64,000 bases of DNA from Microlunatus endophyticus (GCF_014646195.1 NZ_BMMZ01000001.1:620001-684000), one strand, 5' to 3'. Positions 7,936 to 16,505 are shown, numbered from the stretch's first letter. Made by a program: numbers and translations. Notes: generated by a model not told the origin, from the sequence alone.

Positions 7936-9023
7936 GACAGTGCCCACACCCTCGACGTCGCCGTCGACGGCCCGGTCCAGCTGCACGCGAACGAGCGCCG
8001 TACGGTCACCGCGGACAAGATCGTGATCGCCGTCGGCACCACGCCGGCGCGGCCCGCGCACATCCGGTTCGACGGCGTACGGGTGCTGGACTCGGACCAG
8101 ATCCTCAACCTCGACAAGGTTCCCGACTCGCTGGTCGTCGTCGGGGCGGGCGTGATCGGCGTCGAGTACGCCTCGATCTTCGCCGCACTCGGCACCCGGG
8201 TCACGCTGGTCGAGAAGCGGCCGAACATGCTGGACTTCTGCGACCCGGAGATCGTCGAGTCGCTGAAATTCCATCTGCGGGACCAGACGATGTCCTTCCG
8301 CTTCGGCGAGGAGGTCGCCCAGGTCGAGTCGAGTGATCGCGGCACCACCACCACCCTCGCCTCGGGCAAGCGGATCGCGGCCGAGGCGGTGATGTATTCG
8401 GCCGGCCGGCAGGGCAACACCCGCCGACTTGATCTTGCCAACGCCGGGCTGGCGGCGGACAACCGTGGCCGGTGGTCGCCGATGATCATTATCGGACGGC
8501 GGTCGAGCACATCCATGCCGTCGGCGACGTGATCGGCTTCCCGGCGTTGGCCGCGACGTCGATGGACCAGGGGCGGCTGGCGGCCGCACACGCTTTCGAC
8601 GAGCCCGCCCATGATCTTGCCGCCCTGCAGCCGATTGGCATCTACACGATTCCGGAGATCAGCTACTGCGGGAAGACCGAGGCGGAGCTGACCCAGGAGG
8701 CCGTCCCGTTCGAGGTCGGGATCTCGCGCTATCGGGAACTGGCCCGTGGCCAGATCATCGGCGACCCGTACGGGATGCTGAAGTTGATCGTGCACTCCCA
8801 GACCCGCAACATCCTCGGCGTGCACGTCTTCGGCACCAACGCCACCGAACTGGTGCACATCGGCCAGGCGATCATGGGCTGCGGCGGAACCGTCGACTAC
8901 CTGGTCGACACAGTCCTCAACTATCCGACGCTCTCGGAGGCGTACAAGGTCGCGGCCCTGGATGTGACGAACAAACTGCGCGCCGTCGACCGGCTGGTGG
9001 GCTCGATGCTGGCCGGCGACTGA
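7936..9023 (+). pseudogene. sthA: Soluble pyridine nucleotide transhydrogenase remnant (5'-truncated and frameshifted)
   Basis: The translated sequence is clearly SthA-like (Si-specific NAD(P)+ transhydrogenase). It has [13 protein letters not shown], the NAD-binding [46 protein letters not shown] and the dimerisation domain ending in [15 protein letters not shown]. It cannot make an enzyme. The first ~130 residues, with the FAD-binding dinucleotide fold and redox-active site, are missing. Near 8471 the frame is also lost: the upstream frame runs NRGR then nonsense, and the downstream frame resumes with [12 protein letters not shown], consistent with loss of one G. sthA lies near lexA, nrdR and sigB in mycobacteria, so this is probably a decayed native gene. 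Confidence 0.88.
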
Positions 9024-9029
9024 GTGGGG

Positions 9030-10154
9030 TCAGCCGATGATCTTGATCAGCGCGTCGGCCAGCCGCTGGTAGTCGTCGGGGGTGTTGTAGACCGCACCCG
9101 CGATCCGCATCAGGGCCTCTCCGCCGAACTCGTGCATCGGGACCTGGATGCCGAACTCGTCGGCCAGCCGTTGCCGGGCAGGGTTGTCGCCGCGAAGCAA
9201 GTGATCGGGCAGCCGTACGATCCGCATCGTCGGCGCGGGATGCACCGGCAGACCGTCCAGGGACGTCCCGAGTGCGTCGGCCAGCAGCCGCTGTCCGGCG
9301 TCGACCGTCGCACTCTGCCTGTCGATCTGCTCCCACCCGCCCAGCTCGGTCCAGAAGTCCAGCCCGGCCGGCGCCGCCAACCAGCCCGAGTAGTCCCAGG
9401 TGCCGGGGTGATCGAACGCCTCGGCGTAGCCGTCGTGCAGGTGCCAGCTCAGCACGCTCGGCGGCGTGCCGGCACGGCGGTCCTCGCGGGACCACAGCAC
9501 CGCGGTGCCGCGGGGAGTGAAGGCCCATTTGTGCAGATTGCCGACCCAGTACGCGACCCCGAGCTCCTCGATGTCGACCGGGAGGGTGCCGGGCACGTGC
9601 GCGGCGTCGACCAGGACCGGTGCCTCGATCGCTGCTGCGATCTCTGCCACGGGCAATACTGTCGCGGTCGGGGAGGTGATCTGGTCGACAATCACCAGCC
9701 GGGTCCGCGGACCACAGACAGCGACGAAGGCGTCGACGATCTCGTCGTCACCGGCGCCGAGTGCGAATTCCGCCGCCCGGACCGAAGCGCCGCGCCGGCC
9801 GGCCCAGTGCTCGGCCGCGATCCGTACGGCTCCGTAACCGTGGTTGCAGACGACGATCTGATCGCCCGGTTCAAGATCAAGTGAACTGATCACCGCGGAC
9901 GCGCCCTCGGACACATTGCGTACCCAGCCGACGCCCTCGGGGTCGACGCTCAGCCACGCGGCGACGAACCGGCGCGCCTGCGGCACGAGTTCGCGGAGCT
10001 CAACGCTGTTGAAATGATTGGGATTGCGTTCAGCCCGGTCGCGCCAGGCCTCGGCATGTCTGCGCACCGCGATCGGCGCCACACCGAAGGCTCCGTGATT
10101 GAGGTGCAGTACGTCGGGATCGAGTCCGAATTTGTCGAGCAGCTCCAGGTCCAC
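9030..10154 (-). CDS. Class V aminotransferase-fold PLP enzyme (isopenicillin N epimerase-like)
   Basis: This is a 374-aa fold-type I PLP enzyme of the CefD/EgtE/cysteine-desulfurase-like group. It has LNHGAFGVAP at the N-terminus, RNVSEGASAVISSLDLEPGDQIV for phosphate binding, VLVDAAHVPGTLPVD with the PLP-contacting Asp and His, and GNLHKWAFTPRGTAVLW with the Schiff-base Lys. These proteins act as epimerases, C-S lyases or desulfurases. The sequence does not settle the substrate, and no ergothioneine or beta-lactam genes are adjacent. It is convergent with the sthA remnant and downstream of lexA. Confidence 0.85.
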   Translation of the reverse strand: MDLELLDKFGLDPDVLHLNHGAFGVAPIAVRRHAEAWRDRAERNPNHFNSVELRELVPQARRFVAAWLSVDPEGVGWVRNVSEGASAVISSLDLEPGDQIVVCNHGYGAVRIAAEHWAGRRGASVRAAEFALGAGDDEIVDAFVAVCGPRTRLVIVDQITSPTATVLPVAEIAAAIEAPVLVDAAHVPGTLPVDIEELGVAYWVGNLHKWAFTPRGTAVLWSREDRRAGTPPSVLSWHLHDGYAEAFDHPGTWDYSGWLAAPAGLDFWTELGGWEQIDRQSATVDAGQRLLADALGTSLDGLPVHPAPTMRIVRLPDHLLRGDNPARQRLADEFGIQVPMHEFGGEALMRIAGAVYNTPDDYQRLADALIKIIG

Positions 10155-10207
10155 GGGTCCATGATCGCTGGTCGGACGACTGTGCCGCCAGTCGGGGCAG
10201 CCTTGAG

Positions 10208-10232
10208 CGGTCCGGGCAGCTCACCGGGACCG
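10208..10232 (-). terminator. Possible lexA terminator hairpin
   Basis: CGGTCCGG (10208-10215) can pair with CCGGGACCG (10224-10232) with one bulge and an 8-base loop. It lies 12 bases beyond the lexA stop codon on the minus strand. There is no U-tract, so the call is weak. Confidence 0.32.
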
Positions 10233-10243
10233 ACCGAGCAAGA

Positions 10244-11218
10244 TCAAACTTTGCGCAGCACCGCCACGACGATGCCCAGGATCGATGCGGCGTCGCCGTC
10301 GATCGGGTCGTACGCCTCATTGTGCGGCATCAGCCAGACATGACCGTCGACGCGCTTGAAGGTCTTGACCGTCGCCTCGGTGTCCAGCAGAGCTGCCACA
10401 ATGTCGCCGTTCTCCGCGGTCTGTTCTCGTCGGACGACGACCCAGTCACCGTCGCAGATGGCCGCGTCGATCATCGAATCGCCGCTGACCTCGAGCATGA
10501 ACAGCTCGCCGTCGCCGACGATCTGCTTGGGCAGCGCGAAGACGTCCTCGAAGCGCTCCTCAGCGAGGATCGGGCCGCCGGCCGCGATCCGGCCGAGGAG
10601 CGGAACGTGAACCGGAGCCGGGAAGGCGTCGTTGATCGCGGTCTCGTCGCCGGTCGTGGCCGGTCCGGCCTGGCCGATCCTGCGGACGGTGGCGGGCTCG
10701 CCGGAGTCGTCCTGGTCCGGTGTGCCGAAGTCCTGGGGGAGAAACACCTCCATAGCCCGCGGGCGGTTCGGGTCCCGGCGCAAGAAGCCCTTCTGCTCGA
10801 GCACTTTGAGCTGGTGGGCGACGCTGGAGGAACTGGCCAGGCCGACCTCCTCGCCCAACTCGCGAATGCTCGGTGGGTAGCCGCGACCCTCGACGGCTTC
10901 CTTGATCACCTCGAGGACCCGGCGCTGGCGTGGGGTGAGACCGCTCGCGTCGGCCGGGCCGTCGGGTAGCGATGTCACGGTCGCCCGTTGGGCGGCGCGT
11001 GCCCTGGACGCCGCGATCTGGGCCTCGACGTCGACATTGCGCGGTCGACCGCGCTTGGGAGTGGGGATCGGCCGCGATCGTGGTGTCGGCTTGCGCGTGG
11101 ACTTGGCTGCCGGTGCGCTGACGGCCTTCTTGCCGGTGTTCTTGCCGGTGTTCTTGCCGGTATTGCTCCCGGTCGTGCCGGTCCCGCCAGGGCTGCCGGG
11201 CTTCTTCGATTCGGCCAT
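10244..11218 (-). CDS. lexA: SOS repressor LexA with long N-terminal extension
   Basis: LexA (324 aa) represses DNA-damage genes until RecA-stimulated self-cleavage. The winged-helix domain begins at [16 protein letters not shown] (about residue 95) and includes [31 protein letters not shown]. The cleavage site is Ala-Gly in GRIAAGGP, the catalytic Ser is in SGDSMID, and the Lys is in EATVKTF. I chose ATG 11218 (MAESKKPG). The first ~90 residues are an unusual basic low-complexity tail with threefold TGKN repeats and an AT-hook-like KRGRPR. LexA proteins are normally about 200-250 aa. An SOS box 33 bases upstream implies autoregulation. Confidence 0.95.
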   Translation of the reverse strand: MAESKKPGSPGGTGTTGSNTGKNTGKNTGKKAVSAPAAKSTRKPTPRSRPIPTPKRGRPRNVDVEAQIAASRARAAQRATVTSLPDGPADASGLTPRQRRVLEVIKEAVEGRGYPPSIRELGEEVGLASSSSVAHQLKVLEQKGFLRRDPNRPRAMEVFLPQDFGTPDQDDSGEPATVRRIGQAGPATTGDETAINDAFPAPVHVPLLGRIAAGGPILAEERFEDVFALPKQIVGDGELFMLEVSGDSMIDAAICDGDWVVVRREQTAENGDIVAALLDTEATVKTFKRVDGHVWLMPHNEAYDPIDGDAASILGIVVAVLRKV

Positions 11219-11250
11219 AGGTCCACCGTACGGGAATTTCTTGTGTCGAA

Positions 11251-11266
11251 TCAAACAATTGTTCGA
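11251..11266. promoter_or_regulatory. SOS box upstream of lexA
   Basis: TCAAACAATTGTTCGA matches the actinobacterial LexA operator CGAAC-N4-GTTCG with one mismatch in the left arm. It lies 33 bases before the lexA start codon, the normal place for autorepression. Confidence 0.88.
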
Positions 11267-11466
11267 TGTAGCGGTCGGCGTGTCGCGGGGACTTCGCGCA
11301 CTGGTCGGCCCGGCTGTTCGGACGGGCTGTACGCATCGACTGTCAGTGGGCCCTGCTTTGCTGGAATGCAGGTGGTCGCAAGCCTGTTCGATAACGAATG
11401 GGAACTTTTGTGCGAATGGTCTTGCGGTCGCCGGCGGGATGAGCTAAAAATCAAACACGCGTTCTA

Positions 11467-11482
11467 TCGAACAGACGTTCGA
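11467..11482. promoter_or_regulatory. Perfect SOS box upstream of the Rv2719c-like membrane protein
   Basis: TCGAACAGACGTTCGA contains a perfect CGAAC-N4-GTTCG dyad. It ends 20 bases before the start codon of the gene at 11503. It is separate from the lexA box 200 bases away, so the two divergent genes each have their own operator. Confidence 0.92.
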
Positions 11483-11502
11483 GGCGCAGAGGAGGAGTCA
11501 CC

Positions 11503-11886
11503 ATGAGTGCAGCAACCCTTGAGCGTCCGGCTGTCGCAGCCCGCTCCGCCGGGACCACGCGCACCCGGCAACTCCGTCCGGGGCGGGGATCCGGCCGGGC
11601 CGGTCGCCCGGTCACACGATCGGTCTCCGGCGTCCAGGCTCCGATGATCGGTCGCGACCGCCATCCCAGTGCCGGCGCTCGGGCCTGCCGTCCGGAGGTC
11701 GCTGCCCGGCCGGTGTCCGCAACGTCGGTTCCGTCGGCCTGGCAGTTGACGAACCGGGGGATCGCCGTCGTACTGATCGCCGGTGCGCTGCTTGCCGCGG
11801 CCGCGATCACCGTGATCACCGCCACGGCCATCACCGTCACTTCCGACGGATACCACTCCCACGGATCGGCGCTGGTCCGGCGCTGA
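11503..11886 (+). CDS. SOS-regulated small membrane protein, positional counterpart of Rv2719c (ChiZ) without LysM
   Basis: This is a 127-aa protein. An Arg/Ala/Pro-rich cytoplasmic tail covers about residues 1-78. One transmembrane helix (WQLTNRGIAVVLIAGALLAAAAITVITATAITV, about 80-113) and a short tail of about 14 residues follow. A purine-rich ribosome-binding site (GAGGAGG) and a perfect SOS box precede it. In mycobacteria the gene between lexA and nrdR is Rv2719c/ChiZ, and in corynebacteria divS sits in the same place. Both are SOS-induced division inhibitors with an N-terminal tail plus one membrane helix. The C-terminal LysM domain of those proteins is absent here. A role in blocking septation after DNA damage is inference. 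Confidence 0.8.
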   Translation: MSAATLERPAVAARSAGTTRTRQLRPGRGSGRAGRPVTRSVSGVQAPMIGRDRHPSAGARACRPEVAARPVSATSVPSAWQLTNRGIAVVLIAGALLAAAAITVITATAITVTSDGYHSHGSALVRR

Positions 11887-11999
11887 GGGCCGCAGACCCA
11901 GGACGGTGGCGAGCTCGGCTCGGCTGTGATTTCCGGGCCGACCGACACCGAGGTCGGATGCGGCGCCCGATGTGACGCCTTCGGGTGGACAATGGCTCC

Positions 12000-12476
12000 A
12001 TGCCCAGCGCGCCTCTCCCTGCTCAGCCGCTCGGGGTCGCCGGTGCCGGTGTCGCCCAGCCGGCGGCGTACCGGATGCGGCCTTTCGAGGCAGTCCGGGC
12101 TGTCAAGAGTCTGGGCATCTTCGTCGGCTTCGGCCTGGCGGTGAGCGGTTTGTACGCGACCACTGGGATCGGCTTCCCGTGCCCGCTGCGTGCGGTGACC
12201 GGCTGGGAGTGCCCGCTGTGTGGAGGCACCCGGCTCGGCTCGTCGTTGCTGCACGGCCACATCCGACAGGCATTCGACTACAACCCGGTCGTGTTCATCG
12301 GCCTGATCGTGATGACGATCCTTGGTGGCATCTGGATCGTCGAGGCCCTCGGAGGGCCGAAAGTCCGGCCCCCGCGGCGCATCGCGGATCGGCTCGTACG
12401 TGTCCACCCGACCGTGTGGGCAGCGATCGCGGTCGCGGCCGGACTCGCCTACACACTCGTTCGCAACCTGGTCTAG
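12000..12476 (+). CDS. DUF2752 family membrane protein
   Basis: This is a 158-aa integral membrane protein with the DUF2752 hallmark CPLRAVTGWECPLCGGTR ... LLHGHIRQAFDYNPV, in which two Cys pairs lie between membrane helices. Three hydrophobic helices are visible, near residues 40-58, 95-117 and 137-155. The function of DUF2752 is unknown. ATG 12000 was preferred; GTG 11985, in frame, would add five residues, and neither has a clear ribosome-binding site. It sits between the SOS membrane protein and nrdR. A tract of 312 bases separates it from nrdR, so it is probably a separate unit. Confidence 0.82.
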   Translation: MPSAPLPAQPLGVAGAGVAQPAAYRMRPFEAVRAVKSLGIFVGFGLAVSGLYATTGIGFPCPLRAVTGWECPLCGGTRLGSSLLHGHIRQAFDYNPVVFIGLIVMTILGGIWIVEALGGPKVRPPRRIADRLVRVHPTVWAAIAVAAGLAYTLVRNLV

Positions 12477-12623
12477 TCGCTCCCGGGCGGCTCGCCCTGC
12501 CACTTCACGGATCTGTGTCGAGTCATGGTGTCGACTCCCTGGTGTCGATCACCTGGGTCGCCTCGGCGCGACACGCGACATCCAACCTGCGCCTTGGTTG
12601 ACGACCGCTGTTATCGGACCTAA

Positions 12624-12671
12624 GATCCATATGTAGTAGTTACACGCGTGTGCTTCATCCACAAATAGTGG
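12624..12671. promoter_or_regulatory. Candidate pair of NrdR boxes before nrdR-nrdJ
   Basis: Two related 16-base sites, GATCCATATGTAGTAG (12624-12639) and CATCCACAAATAGTGG (12656-12671), share an ATCCA...TAGT pattern. They resemble the NrdR box acaCwAtATaTwGtgt at roughly 9 of 16 positions each. Their centres are 32 bases apart, close to the three-turn spacing usual for paired NrdR boxes. The match is imperfect and I found the pair by eye. Confidence 0.5.
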
Positions 12672-12718
12672 TCGATGTCCACACACGATCCACAAGCTAT
12701 CCACACCAAGACCCACAA
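12655..12718. promoter_or_regulatory. Cluster of helically phased DnaA-box-like sequences
   Basis: Five CCACA sites lie on the plus strand within 64 bases: TCATCCACA (12655-12663), ATGTCCACA (12675-12683), CGATCCACA (12686-12694), CTATCCACA (12697-12705) and AGACCCACA (12709-12717). Against TTATCCACA or the actinobacterial TTGTCCACA, three match 8 of 9 positions. The last four are spaced 11, 11 and 12 bases, about one helical turn. The cluster is 70-135 bases upstream of the nrdR start. The rest of the 312-base gap (12477-12788) holds nothing else I can identify. Confidence 0.6.
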
Positions 12719-12788
12719 GTCATCCCCAGACTTGTCCCCAAGATCGCCCTCGGCGGTCGCCCTGATCCGAATCGGAAGAAGGCTCCAC

Positions 12789-13385
12789 GTGCACTGCCCC
12801 TACTGCCGGCACACGGACACCCGGGTGCTGGACTCGCGGGTCGCCGAGGACGGCAGCAGCATCCGCCGCCGCCGGCAGTGCCCGGAGTGCGGGAGCAGAT
12901 TCACCACGATCGAGCAGATGCAATTGGCCGTCATCAAGCGGTCCGGTGTGGTCGAGCCGTTCAACCGCGACAAGGTTGTCAGTGGTGTCCGCAAAGCTTG
13001 CAAGGGTCGGCCGGTCAACGAGGACCAGCTGGCCAAACTCGGCCAGGAGGTCGAGGAAGCATTGCGGGCGTCCGGCAAGCCGGAGGTCCCCGCCGACGAA
13101 GTGGGGGTGGCAATCCTCGGACCGCTGCGACGACTGGACCAGGTGGCGTACCTGCGCTTCGCCAGCGTCTACCGACAGTTCAACTCGGTGGACGACTTCG
13201 AGGCGGAGATCGCGACCTTGCGGATCGAGAAGGATCCGATGGGTATCGAGCCGTTGATCCCGGAGCTGGCCGGCGCGCCCGCCGGTCGCCGGGCCAGTGC
13301 CAAGCGCAGCACGACCGGCAAGACGACGGTGCATCGGCGCGCGCCGCGCCCCGCCCAGCCGCCGCAGCGCGGCGGCACCCCCTAG
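12789..13385 (+). CDS. nrdR: Transcriptional repressor NrdR
   Basis: NrdR is an ATP/dATP-sensing repressor of ribonucleotide reductase genes. The 198-aa protein begins [40 protein letters not shown], a four-Cys zinc ribbon. An ATP-cone follows at about 46-140 ([24 protein letters not shown] ... [17 protein letters not shown]). The start is GTG 12789, with GGAAGAAGG 7 bases upstream. An upstream in-frame ATG (12675) would add 38 non-homologous residues and turn the DnaA-box-like cluster into coding sequence. The Ala/Arg/Pro-rich C-terminal tail (about 45 aa) is longer than usual. nrdJ follows after 154 bases. Confidence 0.95.
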   Translation: MHCPYCRHTDTRVLDSRVAEDGSSIRRRRQCPECGSRFTTIEQMQLAVIKRSGVVEPFNRDKVVSGVRKACKGRPVNEDQLAKLGQEVEEALRASGKPEVPADEVGVAILGPLRRLDQVAYLRFASVYRQFNSVDDFEAEIATLRIEKDPMGIEPLIPELAGAPAGRRASAKRSTTGKTTVHRRAPRPAQPPQRGGTP

Positions 13386-13388
13386 ACC

Positions 13389-13433
13389 CCGGGACGGGCC
13401 CGCATCTGGGGAAGGGTGCGCGGTCCGTCCCGG
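13389..13433. other. Inverted repeat between nrdR and nrdJ
   Basis: CCGGGACGG (13389-13397) and CCGTCCCGG (13425-13433) are perfect 9-base complements with a 27-base loop, immediately after the nrdR stop. This may be an attenuator or weak terminator separating nrdR from nrdJ. No cobalamin riboswitch is recognisable in the 154-base gap. Confidence 0.5.
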
Positions 13434-13539
13434 CCTATCGACGATCACGTATGCGATGCAGCGAATGCAACACGCAACAGCGAACACAAGCGGTACCGAA
13501 GTTCTCCCGGATATCAGCTAGTAGTGAGAGGCAGGAGCA

Positions 13540-16458
13540 ATGTCCGAAACGACCCGATCGGACCGGAAGACCCAGTCGAGCGCGAGCTCGGGGACCAAGG
13601 TCGCGTCTTCCAAGCCCGGACTGACCAGTGGACTGACCATCGACCGCGTCTTCACCACCGAAGGCGTACATCCCTATGACGAGGTCACCTGGGAGTCGCG
13701 CGACGTCGTCCAGACGAACTGGAAGACCGGCGAGACGGTCTTCGAGCAGAAGGGGACTGAATTCCCCGACTTCTGGAGCGTCAACGCGTCGACGATCGTC
13801 ACCACCAAGTACTTCCGGGGAGCGGTCGGCACCGACGCGCGGGAGTGGAGCCTCAAGCAGCTGATCAATCGCGTGGTGTCGAAGTATCGCCAGTCCGGCG
13901 AGGAAAACGGGTACTTCTCGACGCCGGCCGACGCCGAGACCTTCGAGGCGGAGTTGACCTGGATGCTGTTGCACCAGTTCTTCAGCTTCAACAGCCCCGT
14001 CTGGTTCAACGTCGGCACCCAGGCGCCGCAGCAGGTCAGCGCTTGCTTCATCCTGTCCGTCGACGACTCGATGGACTCGATCCTCAACTGGTACAAGGAA
14101 GAGGGCTTCATCTTCAAGGGCGGCTCCGGTGCCGGCCTGAATCTCTCCCGCATCCGCTCGTCCAAAGAACTGCTCAGCTCCGGCGGCACCGCTTCGGGTC
14201 CGGTGTCGTTCATGCGCGGCGCAGACGCCTCGGCCGGGACGATCAAGTCCGGTGGCGCCACCCGGCGCGCGGCCAAGATGGTGGTCCTGGATGTCGATCA
14301 TCCCGATATCGAGGAATTCATCGAGACCAAGGCGCGCGAGGAGGACAAGATCCGCGCGCTGCGGGACGCCGGGTTCGACATGGACCTGGGCGGCAAGGAC
14401 ATCGCCTCGGTGCAGTACCAGAACGCGAACAACTCGGTCCGGGTGACCGACGAATTCATGAAGGCCGTCGAGGACGGCACCGAGTTCGGCCTGAAGGCGC
14501 GGATGGACGGCCGGGTCATCGAGACCGTCGACGCTCGTACGCTCTTCGGCAAGATCGCTCAGGCCGCCTGGGAGTGCGCCGATCCGGGTCTGCAGTACGA
14601 CGACACGATCAACGACTGGCACACCAACCCGGAGACCGGCCGGATCACCGGATCGAATCCCTGCTCGGAGTACATGAGCCTGGACAACAGCTCCTGCAAC
14701 CTGGCCAGCCTCAACCTGCTCAAGTTCCTGCGGGACGACGACACCTTCGACGCGCCGCTGTTCGCCAAGGCCGTCGAGTTGATCATCACCGCGATGGACA
14801 TCTCGATCTGCTTCGCCGATTTCCCGACCGAGAAGATCACCCAGACCACCCGCGACTACCGCCAGCTCGGCATCGGGTACGCCAACCTGGGCGCCCTGCT
14901 GATGGCCACTGGCCACGGCTACGACTCCGAGGGCGGGCGGGCCGTCGCTGCAGCGATCACGTCGCTGATGACCGGGGTCGCCTACCGGCGCTCGGCCGAG
15001 TTGGCCGGCGTCGTGGGGCCGTACAACGGCTATGCCCGCAACGCGACCGCTCACAAGCGGGTGATGCGCAAGCACCAGGCCGCCAACGATGATCTTCGGA
15101 CGCTGTCGGCCTTCGACGCCGACATCCAGAAGCTGGCCACCGACGAGTGGGCCAGGGTCATCAAGATCGGCGAGGAGAGTGGCTACCGCAATGCCCAGGC
15201 CTCGCTGCTCGCGCCGACCGGCACCATCGGCTTCATGATGGACTGCGACACCACCGGCATCGAGCCCGACTTCTCCCTGGTCAAGTTCAAGAAGCTGGTC
15301 GGCGGCGGTTCGATGCAGATCGTCAACCAGACCATCCCGCGGGCGCTGAAGAAGCTCGGCTACACCGGTGAGACCAGCGAGGCGATCGTCGAATACATCG
15401 CCGAGAACGGTCACGTCGTGGATGCTCCCGGACTGAAGCCCGAGCACTACGAGGTCTTCGATTGCGCCATGGGCCAGCGGGCGATCAAGCCGATGGGACA
15501 CGTGCGGATGATGGCGGCGACCCAGCCGTTCCTGTCCGGTGCGATCTCCAAGACCGTCAACCTGCCGGAGTCGGCGACCGTGGAGGACATCGCGCAGGTC
15601 TACAGCGAGGGCTGGAAGCTCGGGCTCAAGGCGCTGGCGGTCTATCGCGACAACTGCAAGGTCGGCCAGCCGCTCAGTGACGGCAAGAAGAAAGACGAAG
15701 CCAAGACCGATCAGGCTCCGGCCGAGCAGCCGGTCAAGATCATCGAGCGGCCGGTGCGCAAGCGACTGCCGAAGTCGCGGGCCAGCCGTACGACCTCGTT
15801 CTCCGTGGGGGGCGCCGAGGGCTACATGACCTCCGGCGCTCACGAGGACGGCGAGCTCGGCGAGGTGTTCCTCAAGCTCGGCAAGCAGGGCTCAACCCTG
15901 GCGGGCGTGATGGATGCCTTCTCGATCGCGATCTCGGTGGCGCTGCAGTACGGGGTCCCGCTGCAGACCTATGTCGAGAAGTTCACCAACATGAAGTTCG
16001 AGCCGGCCGGTCTGACCGACGACCCGGACGTCCGGATGTCGCAGTCGATCATGGACTACGTCTTCCGCCGGCTGGCCCTGGACTACCTCTCCTTCGACGA
16101 GCGGTCCGAGCTGGGGATCTACACCGCCTCCGAGCGTGCGCGTCAGGTGGAGACCGGCTCCTACCTGCCGCCGGAGCCGGAGACCGACGACGCCAGCGAG
16201 GCGGACTCGCTCAAGACCGAGCCAGTGGCCAAGAGCGCGGAGACCGTGGAAGCGCCGAGGGTCGAAGCGCCTGCCGCCAAGGTCGAGACGGCCAAGGCTG
16301 CGGCGCCGAAGTCCGCGCACACCACGGCCGAGCTGATGGAGTCGATCTCGGGCATGAGCTTCGACGCACCGCTGTGCTTCACCTGCGGTACGAAGATGCG
16401 GCCCAGTGGTAGCTGCTACGTCTGCGAGGGCTGCGGCTCGACCAGCGGCTGCAGCTGA
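13540..16458 (+). CDS. nrdJ: Adenosylcobalamin-dependent (class II) ribonucleotide reductase
   Basis: NrdJ reduces ribonucleotides to deoxyribonucleotides using a B12-derived radical, so it needs no oxygen. The 972-aa length fits actinobacterial NrdJ. The radical-site motif is NPCSEYMSLDNSSCNLASLNLL (thiyl Cys near residue 375), partnered by the Cys of QQVSACFILS (near 169). Further motifs include LAPTGTIGFMMDCDTTGIEPDF. After a low-complexity Ala/Glu/Lys linker (about 885-930), the C-terminus is a Cys-rich ribbon (CFTCGTKMRPSGSCYVCEGCGSTSGCS) that reduces the active-site disulfide. GGCAGGAGCA precedes the ATG. A strong hairpin terminator follows. Confidence 0.96.
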   Translation: MSETTRSDRKTQSSASSGTKVASSKPGLTSGLTIDRVFTTEGVHPYDEVTWESRDVVQTNWKTGETVFEQKGTEFPDFWSVNASTIVTTKYFRGAVGTDAREWSLKQLINRVVSKYRQSGEENGYFSTPADAETFEAELTWMLLHQFFSFNSPVWFNVGTQAPQQVSACFILSVDDSMDSILNWYKEEGFIFKGGSGAGLNLSRIRSSKELLSSGGTASGPVSFMRGADASAGTIKSGGATRRAAKMVVLDVDHPDIEEFIETKAREEDKIRALRDAGFDMDLGGKDIASVQYQNANNSVRVTDEFMKAVEDGTEFGLKARMDGRVIETVDARTLFGKIAQAAWECADPGLQYDDTINDWHTNPETGRITGSNPCSEYMSLDNSSCNLASLNLLKFLRDDDTFDAPLFAKAVELIITAMDISICFADFPTEKITQTTRDYRQLGIGYANLGALLMATGHGYDSEGGRAVAAAITSLMTGVAYRRSAELAGVVGPYNGYARNATAHKRVMRKHQAANDDLRTLSAFDADIQKLATDEWARVIKIGEESGYRNAQASLLAPTGTIGFMMDCDTTGIEPDFSLVKFKKLVGGGSMQIVNQTIPRALKKLGYTGETSEAIVEYIAENGHVVDAPGLKPEHYEVFDCAMGQRAIKPMGHVRMMAATQPFLSGAISKTVNLPESATVEDIAQVYSEGWKLGLKALAVYRDNCKVGQPLSDGKKKDEAKTDQAPAEQPVKIIERPVRKRLPKSRASRTTSFSVGGAEGYMTSGAHEDGELGEVFLKLGKQGSTLAGVMDAFSIAISVALQYGVPLQTYVEKFTNMKFEPAGLTDDPDVRMSQSIMDYVFRRLALDYLSFDERSELGIYTASERARQVETGSYLPPEPETDDASEADSLKTEPVAKSAETVEAPRVEAPAAKVETAKAAAPKSAHTTAELMESISGMSFDAPLCFTCGTKMRPSGSCYVCEGCGSTSGCS

Positions 16459-16470
16459 TCATCGGACAAT

Positions 16471-16505
16471 CGAACGGCCCCGGCGGACACCGCCGGGGCC
16501 GTTCG
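16471..16505 (+). terminator. Strong hairpin terminator of nrdJ
   Basis: CGAACGGCCCCGGCGG (16471-16486) pairs perfectly with CCGCCGGGGCCGTTCG (16490-16505) over 16 bp with a three-base ACA loop, 13 bases after the nrdJ stop. There is no T-tract, as is common in actinobacteria. Confidence 0.88.

Noticed and set aside
11388..11440. Third SOS box near CTGTTCGATAACGAATG
   Set aside because: Contains half-sites only (GTTCGA and CGAA) without the CGAAC-N4-GTTCG spacing.
12675..12788. N-terminal extension of NrdR from ATG 12675
   Set aside because: The 38 extra residues do not resemble NrdR, whose N-terminus is MHCPYC. GTG 12789 has a proper ribosome-binding site, and the extension would cover the DnaA-box-like cluster.
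13386..13539. Cobalamin riboswitch before nrdJ
   Set aside because: Expected for a B12-related system, but the gap is only 154 bases, and I found no B12-box (GCCACTG-type) or the typical set of helices. The nrdR upstream region also lacks a convincing one; a TGCCACTT near 12499 is isolated.
13435..15843. 802-codon open frame on the minus strand across nrdJ
   Set aside because: It is an antisense shadow of nrdJ caused by high GC at third positions. Its translation has no domain and is rich in His, Gly and Arg. The same applies to long frames at 36074-37765, 49168-52584 (both minus) and 59471-61987 (plus).
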